From the NCBI GenBank assembly GCA_964489955.1, contig CAZBAV010000009.1, positions 1 to 64,000 of the forward strand: a DNA stretch of 64,000 nt, written 5' to 3'. Origin of the DNA: Leadbetterella sp964489955 (lineage in GTDB: Bacteria > Bacteroidota > Bacteroidia > Cytophagales > Spirosomataceae). The notes below the pieces were generated by a model that saw only the letters and a program-made list of their open reading frames with translations, ran no database searches and was not told the DNA's origin. This document shows, one piece after another, positions 18,657 through 28,568 of this stretch. The position numbers and the translations under genes were made by a program. The stretch's first letter is position 1; the number at the start of each line of letters is the position of its first letter.

Positions 18657-21623
18657 ATGAAGCAAGTGTACATTTTATTATGTCTTGTGCTAATGGGTTT
18701 TTCGGCTGTAGCTCAGTCTATAAATGTGAGCGGTCGAATAACAGAAAATGGTGCAGAGGCTATGCCAGGGGTAAGCGTGATAGAGAAAGGAAGCAATAAT
18801 GCCACCCTTTCAGATAATGATGGTAAGTTCAAGCTTACAGTTAGTTCTCAAGAAGCTGTTCTGGTCTTTTCTTTCATGGGGATGGTTACGCAAGAAATTG
18901 TAGTAAAAGATCAAACAGTTTTTGAAATAAATCTAGTAGCCTCCAATTCTCAATTAGATGAACTTGTAGTAGTAGGTTATGGAACTCAGAAAAAAAGTGA
19001 CATTATCAGTTCTGTTGTTTCTGTAAGTACAGAAACCGTAAACAAAGTACCATCTAATGACCTCGGAGAAATGCTAAGAGGAAAAGCGGCTGGAGTGTAT
19101 GTTACTTTAGGAGATGCCTCACCTGGGAGTTCCTCAAACATCCTAATAAGAGGGAGCCGATCACTTACAGCCGGAAACAGCCCAATAGTGATTGCAGATG
19201 GCGTACCTATTGGGGGAATCAATGACATCAACCCCAATGATATTGCATCCATTGAAATTTTGAAAGATGCAGCAGCTCAAGCTATTTATGGTGCCAGAGC
19301 ATCCAATGGTGTAATACTCATTACTACTAAGAGAGCCAAAGACGGAAAAACAGTCATTGACTACAATACTTTTTGGGGAATGCAGACCGTCAGAAGAAAT
19401 TTTGATGTTTATTCAGGAGAAGAATTTGCTCAATTAAAGAGAGAAGCGTACAGAGCCGATAATAATAACCAATACCTTCCTGATGAAGCTATTTTTACGC
19501 CTATTGAACGGGAAATATTAGCAAACGGCCAATTTATAGATTGGGAAAAAGAATTAATAAGGCCCGCATCTACTCAAAACCATAACTTGAGTTTCTCAAC
19601 CGGTACCGGAAAAACCAAAATATACTCCGGACTTAATTATTCGCGGAGAGAAGGTGTGATACCAGGAACGGATTTTCAAAGAGGTACCATCAGAATAAAT
19701 GTAGATCAGACTATTAATAACTGGCTAAAAATAGGAGCCAACACTTCATGGCAATTATCTGAAAACAATAACCCGGGTACCGGAGAAACGTTACTTAGGT
19801 CAATAACCACCTCTCCCTTGGGTAAAATTTATAATGACGACGGTACCTATAGAATTTATCCTACCGGGGTTCAGGAGAGCGTAAATCCACTTTTGGATTT
19901 GGCAGAAGTAACCAATACCCGAAATGACAGGAATGATATCATGAATTTATTTGCAGACTTTACTATTCTGAAAGGTCTGAAATACAGAGTGAATGCAAGC
20001 CGCAGATCATGGAATAGAAAAACAAGTAATTATTCTAGCACACAATCTCTTTCTGGCTTTAGAAGAGGTGGGCTGGCAAACGGCTGGATGCAGTTTGAGG
20101 ATGATGTTGAGTGGCAGTTAGAAAATATATTAAATTATAACACTACCATTAACAAACATAACATTGCGGCTACAGGGGTTCATAGCTTAAGTAAAAAGAG
20201 AAACACAAGCTTTAGGAATACATCAAATAACATCCCTAACGATCTACTAGGTGTATGGGGCATTCCTTCGGCGGAAAGCAATATTCCTTCTCTTGGAGCT
20301 TCAGAGCGTGGATTAGTATCTTTTGTTGCTCGTTTACAATATGACTATGACGGAAAATACTATGTTTCTGCATCTGCCAGAGCGGATGGATCTACCGTTT
20401 TTGGCAACAATAATAAATGGGCATATTTCCCGGCAGTGGCAGTGGGTTGGAATATCTTCAGAGAAAACTTTTTACAAGATATACCAGTTGTATCCAACCT
20501 AAAATTAAGGGCAAGCTATGGTAGCGTTGGAAATGAAGCAATAGCTGCATACAGAAGTTTAAGCACTGCAGACCAAAGAGATTATATTTTTAACGGGGTA
20601 AAAAGAATAGGTTACGTACCTGGAGATTTTCTGCCTAATCCAAATCTTAAATGGGAAACCTCTACTACACTAAATACCGCTTTAGACTTTGGTTTTTTCA
20701 ATGACAGAATTTCTGGAACAATTGAATACTACAATACCAGAACCAAAGATTTACTTGCACAGCTTTCCCTGAGAGCAGACATTGGTTACACTCGCATGTT
20801 GCGAAACATAGGAGAAGTAGAAAACAAAGGTTTAGAATTTGCGGTAAACGGTATTTTAGTGGAGAAAAAAGACTTTAGTCTTAATACAGGATTCACTTTT
20901 TCCCGTAACAGGAATAAAATAATAAGCCTTTACGGAGAGTATGATGATAACGGAAAAGAGCTAGACGACGTAGGAAATAGGTGGTTCATAGGTTACCCTA
21001 AAGACGTTTTCTTTCAGTTTCAGCCTGATGGAATATGGCAAATAGGTGAAAATATTGTGAATAGTCATCAGCCTACTGCTCAGCCGGGAGATGTTAAGGT
21101 TAAAGATGTGGATGGAGACGGACTACTAACCGATAGAGACAGAGTTATAGTTCGCAGAGACCCTAAGTGGTTTGGCACATTTAACCTGGGAATGAAATTT
21201 AAAGGAATTGACTTTTCGGCCGATGTATTAACTGTGCAGGGAGTGATAAGAAATAACCCTTTCTTATATGATTATCCAAACGGAGGATCATTAAGAGGTA
21301 TTTTAAATGGAGTTAAAGTGGACTATTGGACACCTGAGAACCCAACGGGCACATGGCCTCGTCCCCAAGAATCTAATGACAGAACATATCTAAGTACACT
21401 GGGTTTGCAAGATGCATCTTATGTAAGACTACACACACTTACACTAGGGTATACCCTTCCTAAAGCTTGGATGGCAAAGTTGAAAATCAATAGTCTAAGG
21501 GTATATACCACTGGACATAACCTCATTACTATTACGAAATTCAAATCATATAGTCCTGAAAAAAATCCTAATGATTACCCGGAAGCCATCTCTATCGTGG
21601 GAGGGTTACAAGTAAACTTCTAA
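18657..21623 (+). CDS. SusC-like TonB-dependent outer-membrane transporter
   Basis: 988 residues. A signal peptide (to about AVAQ, residue 20) is followed by a carboxypeptidase-regulatory-like beta-sandwich (~23-100), then the plug with the SusC hallmark LDELVVVGYGTQKKSD, IRGSRSL and ASNGVILITTKR, and a beta-barrel ending in GGLQVNF. SusC proteins form the outer-membrane pore that imports glycan fragments using TonB energy, with the SusD-like lipoprotein as lid. The susD gene starts 24 bp downstream, so the two are cotranscribed. The neighbouring GH10 enzyme points to a xylan-type substrate. The barrel and plug look complete. Confidence 0.95.
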   Translation: MKQVYILLCLVLMGFSAVAQSINVSGRITENGAEAMPGVSVIEKGSNNATLSDNDGKFKLTVSSQEAVLVFSFMGMVTQEIVVKDQTVFEINLVASNSQLDELVVVGYGTQKKSDIISSVVSVSTETVNKVPSNDLGEMLRGKAAGVYVTLGDASPGSSSNILIRGSRSLTAGNSPIVIADGVPIGGINDINPNDIASIEILKDAAAQAIYGARASNGVILITTKRAKDGKTVIDYNTFWGMQTVRRNFDVYSGEEFAQLKREAYRADNNNQYLPDEAIFTPIEREILANGQFIDWEKELIRPASTQNHNLSFSTGTGKTKIYSGLNYSRREGVIPGTDFQRGTIRINVDQTINNWLKIGANTSWQLSENNNPGTGETLLRSITTSPLGKIYNDDGTYRIYPTGVQESVNPLLDLAEVTNTRNDRNDIMNLFADFTILKGLKYRVNASRRSWNRKTSNYSSTQSLSGFRRGGLANGWMQFEDDVEWQLENILNYNTTINKHNIAATGVHSLSKKRNTSFRNTSNNIPNDLLGVWGIPSAESNIPSLGASERGLVSFVARLQYDYDGKYYVSASARADGSTVFGNNNKWAYFPAVAVGWNIFRENFLQDIPVVSNLKLRASYGSVGNEAIAAYRSLSTADQRDYIFNGVKRIGYVPGDFLPNPNLKWETSTTLNTALDFGFFNDRISGTIEYYNTRTKDLLAQLSLRADIGYTRMLRNIGEVENKGLEFAVNGILVEKKDFSLNTGFTFSRNRNKIISLYGEYDDNGKELDDVGNRWFIGYPKDVFFQFQPDGIWQIGENIVNSHQPTAQPGDVKVKDVDGDGLLTDRDRVIVRRDPKWFGTFNLGMKFKGIDFSADVLTVQGVIRNNPFLYDYPNGGSLRGILNGVKVDYWTPENPTGTWPRPQESNDRTYLSTLGLQDASYVRLHTLTLGYTLPKAWMAKLKINSLRVYTTGHNLITITKFKSYSPEKNPNDYPEAISIVGGLQVNF

Positions 21624-21647
21624 TGCATTTTAAACGAATTGAACAAA

Positions 21648-23240
21648 ATGGAAAAATACATATATATACATAAGAGACCTCGAAAAACAAGAAAGCTTTT
21701 TCTCTCAGCAATCTTATCGGTTTTCGCTTTTCTTACTATTTCATGCGAAAGTTATTTGGGAGAAGAACCCATTACAGAGGTTTCTATAGACTTTATCTAT
21801 AACACTCCTGACGGTCTGGAAAGTGGCGTAAATGCACTTTACAACCGAATGAGGAACTATAATATGCCAGAAGGAGAAGGTGACAACCTACGCTCTGTAG
21901 CTTTCTTTTTTGTGGCTACAGATCTTGGACTAAATAGAACTTGGCATACACCTTATGGGCCCAATCATACACCTCAGGGACATCCAGCCAGAAAGTGGAC
22001 TATGGGCTATCAAATCATTGATAGAGCAAATGCTATCATTGTAAACGCTCCTAAGGTAGAAATGCTCGAAAGTCGTAAAAATCAGGTTTTAGCACAAGCA
22101 AAACTAATCAGAGCTGAGATTTATTTGGATTTAATCAGAATGTATGATAACATTCTGTTAGACACGACAGCTACTACCCCTGAGAACGCTTTTGATGAGA
22201 AAGAATACCGTCCTGCAAACCCTACTGAAGTATTCAAGCTTATTGATAGTGACCTGGACTTTGCTACCGCTCATCTAAACTGGGTAGTGGAATTTGGAAG
22301 ATATGGCAAAGGAGTGGCTCATCATCTCAGAGGGAAAAGTGCCATGTGGCAACAAAAATGGGCTGAGGCTGCAGCCAATTTCGATGCAGTAATTAATGAT
22401 GGTACTCATACTCTCCTGCCCAAAGAAAGAATTGCAGAAGTTTTTGGTCAAAATGCAAACCATAGAGAAGCTCTATTTACGTATGTCCGAGATGAAGTTA
22501 CGGGTGGAAATGACAATTTGCCAGGAGGCGGGCCAACTTGGATAAGCAGTATGCTAAACTCCAGAGTGTATGAACTTTCAAGTGGAGAAATGATAAGAAG
22601 CGTAGAGTATGGAGGCGAGTCCTTGGGGTGGTCTTTTCCTAATGCTTACCTCCGCTCTCTATATGATGAAACAAATGACATAAGGTTTACTACTTACTAT
22701 TATCCTACAAAATTGATAGTAAACAATCCTGCCTCTCCGAATTTCGGACAGCCACTTGCACAAAACAGGTATGAAGACGACTTCAGAAGGTACCATTGGA
22801 GTGTAAAAAAGTATCATGACGAAGAAAAACGTATTGGTACCAACAATAGCTACAAGGATATTATCTATTATAGATATGCAGAAACATTACTGCTTGGGGC
22901 TGAAGCACATTGGAGACTTGAGGGAGAAAATCCCTCCAGTACCAAGGCTCTATCATACATTAATAAAATTAGACAGAGAGCAGGAATACCTGATTTTGTA
23001 AGTTTTTCTCTCGATACCTACCTGGAAGAGTCAGCACGTGAGCTCGCATTTGAAAATGAGCGTTGGTTCTTGTTGAAACGTGTAGGTCTTCTTAGAGAAA
23101 GAGTAAACAAATACTATCAAATGGGCTCCAATTCAGGTAATGCAATAGCTTACCCCATGCAACCCCACATGATAAGGATGCCAATTCCTCAATCACAAAT
23201 AGACTTAATGAGAACATTTCCTCAAAATGAAGGATACTAA
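21648..23240 (+). CDS. SusD/RagB-family glycan-binding lipoprotein
   Basis: The ATG at 21648 is preferred over a TTG at 21639. It gives 530 residues with a basic N-terminus and a lipobox ending LTISC, so the protein is lipidated and surface-exposed. TPR-like helices hold family patterns such as YRYAETLLLGAEAHWRLEG and ELAFENERWFLLKRVG, and the C-terminus ends in PIPQSQIDLMRTFPQNEGY, typical of RagB/SusD proteins. It caps the SusC barrel and helps select the oligosaccharide. It is followed after 11 bp by the GH10 gene, which supports an operon. Confidence 0.95.
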   Translation: MEKYIYIHKRPRKTRKLFLSAILSVFAFLTISCESYLGEEPITEVSIDFIYNTPDGLESGVNALYNRMRNYNMPEGEGDNLRSVAFFFVATDLGLNRTWHTPYGPNHTPQGHPARKWTMGYQIIDRANAIIVNAPKVEMLESRKNQVLAQAKLIRAEIYLDLIRMYDNILLDTTATTPENAFDEKEYRPANPTEVFKLIDSDLDFATAHLNWVVEFGRYGKGVAHHLRGKSAMWQQKWAEAAANFDAVINDGTHTLLPKERIAEVFGQNANHREALFTYVRDEVTGGNDNLPGGGPTWISSMLNSRVYELSSGEMIRSVEYGGESLGWSFPNAYLRSLYDETNDIRFTTYYYPTKLIVNNPASPNFGQPLAQNRYEDDFRRYHWSVKKYHDEEKRIGTNNSYKDIIYYRYAETLLLGAEAHWRLEGENPSSTKALSYINKIRQRAGIPDFVSFSLDTYLEESARELAFENERWFLLKRVGLLRERVNKYYQMGSNSGNAIAYPMQPHMIRMPIPQSQIDLMRTFPQNEGY

Positions 23241-23251
23241 ACTATATCAAA

Positions 23252-24313
23252 ATGACGAAACTAAATCTTATCTGTCTAATTGCAATCCTGGTTTGGGGCT
23301 GTGGTAATAACAATACCGAATCTCCCAAACCGGAAGAAACAAGTGGAACACTGAAGGAAAAAGCAAAATTCGGAATAGGTGCAGCTATAAAGACATCTCT
23401 TTTTAGTGAAACCCTCTATGGCTCTACCGTAGCTAAGCACTATAGTCAAATTACTGCTGAATGGGAAATGAAGATGGAACAAATCTGGGGTTCAGAAAAT
23501 AGCTATAGATGGAGTAATGCAGATGACATTGTGAAGTTTGCAGAAGAAAATGACCTTGATATTCACGGCCATACATTAGTTTGGTATAAATCATTCCCGC
23601 AATGGTTTAAGAATGCTAAGTATGATTCTGCTACCTTCGAATCAAAGGTTAAGGATTACATTTTTGCTACAGCCGGTAGATATAAAGGTAAAGTAATTAG
23701 CTGGGATGTAGCTAACGAAATCTTTAATGATAACGGCACCTTGAGATCTGTAGATTGTCCCGTTTATGCTACGTTTAAAGACCCGGTAGGTTTTTATGGA
23801 AGATGCTTTAAGTATGCAAATGAGGCAGACCCCAATGCTAAATTGTTTTATAATGACTACAGTGTTGTAATTGCTTCAGCAAAAAGGAATGCAATAAAAA
23901 ACATGGTCCTCCGCTTCAAACGAGAAGGGATACCCATTCACGGTATAGGTGATCAGTTTCATTACAGAGTTACTACTGATAAAGCAAATATAAAAAATGG
24001 AATTGCTGACATGGGTTCTACCGGCTTGCTTATTCATTTATCTGAACTTGATATTATTGTAAATGTAAATCAATCTGAAAGTTTTGAGCTTACATCTACA
24101 GAAGCAAATAAACAAGCAGAAATGTACAGGCATATTGTGGAAAGCTTTGAGAGCCTACCGCAAAACCAAAAGTTTGCAATTACCACGTGGGGTGTATCAG
24201 ATAAACATACCTGGCTTACAGATTATTGGCATCGTAAAGAGTACCCCTTACTTTTTGACAATACTTATAGAGAAAAATTAGCGTACAAAGGATTTTTAGC
24301 CGGATTAAAATAA
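23252..24313 (+). CDS. GH10 endo-1,4-beta-xylanase lipoprotein
   Basis: 353 residues with a lipobox (LVWGC, Cys17), so it is probably anchored at the cell surface. The GH10 signature is clear: HTLVWYKSFPQWF, the acid/base Glu156 in SWDVANEIFND, and the nucleophile Glu265 in HLSELDIIV. GH10 enzymes cut internal beta-1,4-xylosidic bonds of xylan and arabinoxylan. Length is normal for a single catalytic domain, with no carbohydrate-binding module. The substrate-side Trp/Tyr differ somewhat from textbook GH10 (HTLVWY instead of HTLVWH), so relaxed or altered specificity is possible. Spacing of 11 bp on both sides places it in the susCD operon. Confidence 0.93.
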   Translation: MTKLNLICLIAILVWGCGNNNTESPKPEETSGTLKEKAKFGIGAAIKTSLFSETLYGSTVAKHYSQITAEWEMKMEQIWGSENSYRWSNADDIVKFAEENDLDIHGHTLVWYKSFPQWFKNAKYDSATFESKVKDYIFATAGRYKGKVISWDVANEIFNDNGTLRSVDCPVYATFKDPVGFYGRCFKYANEADPNAKLFYNDYSVVIASAKRNAIKNMVLRFKREGIPIHGIGDQFHYRVTTDKANIKNGIADMGSTGLLIHLSELDIIVNVNQSESFELTSTEANKQAEMYRHIVESFESLPQNQKFAITTWGVSDKHTWLTDYWHRKEYPLLFDNTYREKLAYKGFLAGLK

Positions 24314-24324
24314 TACTATCAGAT

Positions 24325-25236
24325 ATGAAATTTTTAAATAACATAATAAGCGTCCTTGTCATTCTAATCTTCTTCGTATCATGTGAAGAAGACGACACAG
24401 TCAATACTGTACTTTTTGAGGCCGGAAAAATAGAAGCTACTGCTTCTAAAACAGAGGTAAAATGGGGAGAAAGCATTACTTATACTGATTTGTCCACTAA
24501 GGTCCACAGAAGAAGTTGGGTTTTCCCGGGTGGAAGCCCCGGTTCATCTACAGACTCAGTAGTTACTGTCCACTACCCGGTAGGAGGAACTTACAAGGCC
24601 GTTTTAAACATAACCTTTATTGATAACCAAAGGAGTCAGCATTCTTTTGATATAGAAGTAGAAAAGGACCCGGAAAAAGAACTTCCTGATTATGACTATG
24701 GAAAAACCTTTGGACTGTATACAGAAACACCAAGCATCTCCCAAGGTATAACCGCTATTCGCACCATAGACATGAATCATTTTAATCCTGTAAGAATATC
24801 GGATGCATTGGAGGGAGTAGAAGCCTTAAAGTTCCAAATCACCGGCAATTCTGATTGGGCCATGGCTGCTCTACAGGAAGGTGGCGGAAGAAATATTGAC
24901 ATTTCAGCATTTAAAGACGGATTCTACAATGTGGCTCTAAAATCAGAATCTCAAGCACCTATGTTGTTAAGAATCAGAAGTGGTGGTGGAGGAAACGCCA
25001 TTCTGGAATTTACCTCTTCTGGTGAACAATATGGCTTTAAGAGAGACGGCAGGTGGCATCTTATCTCTATACCTATAAAAGATATATTAGCTAAAGATCC
25101 TAATCTGAATCTTTCTCAAATTACGGATTTCTTACTTTTTAGAAGTGGAAACGGCGATGTCCGCACTTTTGACAACTATACTTTCTATGTAGACCATGTG
25201 TTTATTTCGGAAAAAGTGGAGCAAAAAAACAAGTAA
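24325..25236 (+). CDS. PKD-domain surface lipoprotein, probable glycan-binding protein
   Basis: 303 residues with a lipobox (FFVSC, about Cys20). A PKD-like beta-sandwich occupies ~35-115, with WVFPGGSPGSS and VHYPVGGTYKAVL matching the PKD pattern. A C-terminal jelly-roll-like domain (~125-295) has no recognisable catalytic residues. In PULs this position and layout are typical of surface glycan-binding proteins (SusE/F-like role) that hold polysaccharide near the SusCD complex. Function is inferred from architecture and from location 11 bp after the xylanase. Confidence 0.7.
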   Translation: MKFLNNIISVLVILIFFVSCEEDDTVNTVLFEAGKIEATASKTEVKWGESITYTDLSTKVHRRSWVFPGGSPGSSTDSVVTVHYPVGGTYKAVLNITFIDNQRSQHSFDIEVEKDPEKELPDYDYGKTFGLYTETPSISQGITAIRTIDMNHFNPVRISDALEGVEALKFQITGNSDWAMAALQEGGGRNIDISAFKDGFYNVALKSESQAPMLLRIRSGGGGNAILEFTSSGEQYGFKRDGRWHLISIPIKDILAKDPNLNLSQITDFLLFRSGNGDVRTFDNYTFYVDHVFISEKVEQKNK

Positions 25237-25300
25237 GAAATTATACCAGGGTGTAGCCTGATTTTTAAGCTATACTTTCTAATACATTAACATTTTCTGT

Positions 25301-26731
25301 ATGAATTTATTTAGTAAGACCTTTATAGGGGTCATATCGGTATCCCTATGCATTTATAAAACTACAGTAGCCCAGAGTTCTATACCAGGTAAGCCTAGTT
25401 ATCAAGAAGTGATGGCAAGACCAAATGCTGAAAGCAACGAATGGAGTACTTATTTAGCAAAAACAATTAATGATTTCCCCAAATCGGTTGAACTGAACCC
25501 AGATACTGCCCAATATGGAGGATGGAAAGTAACTCCATTCAAACCATCGGGTTATTTCAGAGTAGAAAAGAAAAATAAAAGGTGGTGGCTCGTAGACCCG
25601 CAGGGTTACCCTTACATACACAGAGGCGTGGCAGTTTTTAGACCTGGACGTTCAGAATTGCAAGAAACCTCACTGAATACAAAATATGGAACAAAAGAAA
25701 GTTGGGTAGAAAAAGAAAGTCAATTTTTAACGAACCACGGTTTTAATGGTGTGGGAGCCTGGTCTGACCATAATCTTATGAGAGAGAATAAAAGCAACTT
25801 AGCTTATACCATCATCGTAAGCCCCATGGGGGAATACAAAGCTCAGCACATAAAAAAGTTTGGCGGTCAATATGAGATGGCGGGTTGGCAGGGTTACCGG
25901 TATGATTTAATAATGGTTTTTGATAAGGAGTTTGACAATTACGTAGAAAAGGCAATTGCTCCCATTTCAAAATACGCCAATGACAAATTTCTATTAGGCT
26001 ATTATACTGACAATGAGCTTCCCTGGAAAAACGACGCTTTGGACAGACACCTTACTTACCTGCAACCAGAAGAAGAGGGCTATAAAGCTGCTTGGTTATG
26101 GTATAAAAAACGTAAAGGAAAAAAGGCTCAGGTAAAGGACATTACTGAAAAAGACAGAAAAGCCTTTAATGCTTTTTACTTTGAAACCTACATGAAAAAA
26201 GTAACCGCCGTTATAAAGAAGTATGACCCTAATCACTTGTATTTAGGATGCCGATTTAACCAAGAAAAAGAAGAACTAAGTAATCCTGATATTTTCAGAG
26301 TGGCTGGAAAATACATGGATGTAGTTTCAATTAATCATTATAGAAAATGGGAACCCGTACAAAGTACAATGAAGAATTGGGAAGAATGGTCTGGAAAACC
26401 TTTCATTATAACAGAATGGTACACAAAGGGCGAAGACTCTGGTTTACCTAACAAGACAGGAGCAGGCTGGAATGTACCCACCCAAAAAGATAGAGGTTTT
26501 TTCTATCAAAACTTTACGATAGAACTACTGAAGAGTAAGTCATGTGTGGGTTGGCATTGGTTTACATACCAAGATAATGACCCCAAAGACCTTTCAACAG
26601 ATCCATCAAACAGAGATTCTAACAAAGGAATAGTAGACAGTGAATTTAACCCTTACACGCCCTTGCTGGATAAAATGAAAGAGCTTAATGCTAAAACATA
26701 CGGATTAATAAAATACTTTGACACGAAATAG
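25301..26731 (+). CDS. Clan GH-A glycoside hydrolase, agarase-like, family uncertain
   Basis: 476 residues with a signal peptide (to TTVAQ, residue 25). The opening WWLVDPQGYPYIHRGV is typical of agarase-like hydrolases. A TIM-barrel follows, with a likely acid/base Glu239 in GYYTDNELPW and a likely nucleophile Glu372 in PFIITEWYTKG, 133 residues apart. No accessory module is present. The pattern resembles GH50-type agarases, but those are longer and I cannot assign a family. In a GH10-containing PUL the substrate may be a xylan side chain or other plant glycan rather than agar (inference). It is last in the PUL, 64 bp after the PKD gene. Confidence 0.75.
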   Translation: MNLFSKTFIGVISVSLCIYKTTVAQSSIPGKPSYQEVMARPNAESNEWSTYLAKTINDFPKSVELNPDTAQYGGWKVTPFKPSGYFRVEKKNKRWWLVDPQGYPYIHRGVAVFRPGRSELQETSLNTKYGTKESWVEKESQFLTNHGFNGVGAWSDHNLMRENKSNLAYTIIVSPMGEYKAQHIKKFGGQYEMAGWQGYRYDLIMVFDKEFDNYVEKAIAPISKYANDKFLLGYYTDNELPWKNDALDRHLTYLQPEEEGYKAAWLWYKKRKGKKAQVKDITEKDRKAFNAFYFETYMKKVTAVIKKYDPNHLYLGCRFNQEKEELSNPDIFRVAGKYMDVVSINHYRKWEPVQSTMKNWEEWSGKPFIITEWYTKGEDSGLPNKTGAGWNVPTQKDRGFFYQNFTIELLKSKSCVGWHWFTYQDNDPKDLSTDPSNRDSNKGIVDSEFNPYTPLLDKMKELNAKTYGLIKYFDTK

Positions 26732-26833
26732 ATGCCAATCTTAGTTAGATTACATTGTTTATTTAGGACAAGTTCATTGTCACGTTTTAAAACTAGTATT
26801 CCCAACTGTTTTATTTTTCTATTACTCTATATC

Positions 26834-26863
26834 GCTAGCCCACAAGTAAAACAGTGGGCTAGC
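26834..26863. terminator. Strong hairpin between convergent genes
   Basis: GCTAGCCCAC and GTGGGCTAGC form a perfect 10-bp stem with a 10-nt loop. It lies between the end of the PUL (+, 26731) and of the serine hydrolase (-, 26898), so it can serve both. T-runs are weak on either side. Confidence 0.6.
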
Positions 26864-26897
26864 CAATAAAATGTGGTCTCTAATGGGCATTAAACTT

Positions 26898-28103
26898 TTA
26901 TAGACCACTTTCGTAATCAGATAAGACTTTCCAAATTTCTTCTATTTCCGGCCAAACATTATCTGTAAAATCAGTATCTGTATTAACCAAAACGATTTTG
27001 CCAATTTTGGTAGTAGGGTTAAAATACATAGCTGTAAATACTCCCGGATCAGAACCATTATGACCAATCAGGTCACTCGTGACATTCAGAAAACCATCAC
27101 GAAATTCCATAAAAATTCCATAATTCTTTGTTTTCTCATCCTCCACAAAACTCTGTTTTTCAAAAAGTAATTTATAACTTCCTTGGCTTAACAACTTGCC
27201 ATTTCCAGCATATCCTTTTATAAGCTCATTTAAGAATAACCCTAAGTCATTGGCTGATGTAATAAATCCTCCATCCGCATACGTGATAAGAGAATATTCC
27301 GCTATCATTTTTTCCTTATTTGCAAATAATCTTGTACGTTTCAAGCCGTCAATATCCGAAGGCGTCCAGCCTGAATTGTTCATTTTCAATGGTTCTAAAA
27401 TATAGCTCTCAGTAAAATCGGCATAACTTTGCCCAGTTACTGACTCTATGACTAGAGCACAAAGAGCAGCCGCGATATTGGAATACTCACGTTTTTCTCC
27501 GGGCTTAGAATTTAAGAACGTATCTCTTTGGTACCATTTCCCGCCTACAGTCAAACTATTTTCCATAAAACTACGTAATGAGACGTGTGTCTCGGGCTTA
27601 TTGAAATAACTATACACACCTTCATTATTGTTGTGCTTGTCTTTTGTTAAAACATAAGATTTAGCATAAACTTCATCAAGGTCAGTGATAGAAGACGTGT
27701 GAAAAGCCAAATGCTTAATCAGTATGGGAATATCAGGATAGTTTGGATTGACAATTTTAAAAGGTAAATAATCATTGATTGGATCGTTTATATTTAGTTT
27801 ACCTAACTCCTGAGCTTTAAGTAAGGATACTCCTATTAGTGTTTTGGATATAGAAGCAATACTTTGGGTAGTGTGTGATGTATAGGGCTTAGTCCGTCCC
27901 ATATCTGTAAAACCAAATCCTTTGCTATAAATAAGTCCCTTTTTATTTATTACTGAAACAGAAAAACCCTGGATTCCATCTTTTTGGTAGGCTAATTCTA
28001 AGTTTTGGCTTAGTACATCATTTATTGGGGTATGATTTTTATGAGCAGTCTTACAAGAAAATATTAGAAGAGAAGAGATAAGAATTAGAAGAATACTTTT
28101 CAT
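26898..28103 (-). CDS. Beta-lactamase-family serine hydrolase lipoprotein
   Basis: 401 residues with a lipobox (LIFSC, Cys17). The class C beta-lactamase / penicillin-binding fold (PF00144) is shown by Ser84-x-x-Lys87 in SISKT, a Tyr-Ser-Asn motif (KREYSNIAAAL) and a His-Asn-Gly motif (LIGHNGSDPG). These proteins are peptidases, esterases or amidases as often as beta-lactamases, so no drug resistance should be assumed. It is transcribed towards the PUL and is probably not part of it. The substrate is unknown. Confidence 0.85.
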   Translation of the reverse strand: MKSILLILISSLLIFSCKTAHKNHTPINDVLSQNLELAYQKDGIQGFSVSVINKKGLIYSKGFGFTDMGRTKPYTSHTTQSIASISKTLIGVSLLKAQELGKLNINDPINDYLPFKIVNPNYPDIPILIKHLAFHTSSITDLDEVYAKSYVLTKDKHNNNEGVYSYFNKPETHVSLRSFMENSLTVGGKWYQRDTFLNSKPGEKREYSNIAAALCALVIESVTGQSYADFTESYILEPLKMNNSGWTPSDIDGLKRTRLFANKEKMIAEYSLITYADGGFITSANDLGLFLNELIKGYAGNGKLLSQGSYKLLFEKQSFVEDEKTKNYGIFMEFRDGFLNVTSDLIGHNGSDPGVFTAMYFNPTTKIGKIVLVNTDTDFTDNVWPEIEEIWKVLSDYESGL

Positions 28104-28534
28104 TTATAAAGTCAATAGTTTTTTGTTACAAATAGGAATCCTACGTATGTACGTAACTAATAAACATAACACCTTATTAGAAAATTTATATATCTAATGT
28201 ATTTTTCGGAGATTCCATTTTGGAGAGGGGGATTTGCCACAGCTTTTCAGCGTTTAATTTTCTAACCTGAGCTCGATTAAAACCACATAGACAAATAGAT
28301 TTAAATATTTGCAAATCAGCAATAATAAAGTATACATAGCAGTGATGCTAGGCTTCAGTGTAATGAATAGCTTCAGCTATATATACTTACTTTAAAAAAT
28401 ATCCTTTTTCTATGTATTACACACTACAAATCAGTATATTAATAATCCACCTGAGATTTATAAATATGTAATATTAGTTCCCAAAAAACACTTCATAGAT
28501 ACGATTGTTTAAGAACAGTTTTATTAAACGAAAT
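28104..28534. other. Intergenic region upstream of the serine hydrolase
   Basis: About 430 bp, AT-rich, with no gene seen. TTGTTACAAATA occurs at 28123-28134, 12 nt identical to the left half of the candidate HTCS site upstream of susC, but as a single copy and facing the other way relative to the serine hydrolase. This may be chance. Confidence 0.4.
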
Positions 28535-28568
28535 CGGCTCACAGTTAAAACCATGAGCCGTTTTTTTT
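28535..28568 (-). terminator. Terminator of the TonB receptor/DUF4249 operon
   Basis: CGGCTCA and TGAGCCG form a perfect 7-bp stem around a 12-nt loop, flanked by an 8-base T-run on the plus strand that overlaps the DUF4249 stop codon. It follows that gene directly. Confidence 0.7.

Noticed and set aside
28123..28134. TTGTTACAAATA as a second HTCS site
   Set aside because: A single copy, facing away from a PUL gene; a 12-nt match in AT-rich DNA can be chance.
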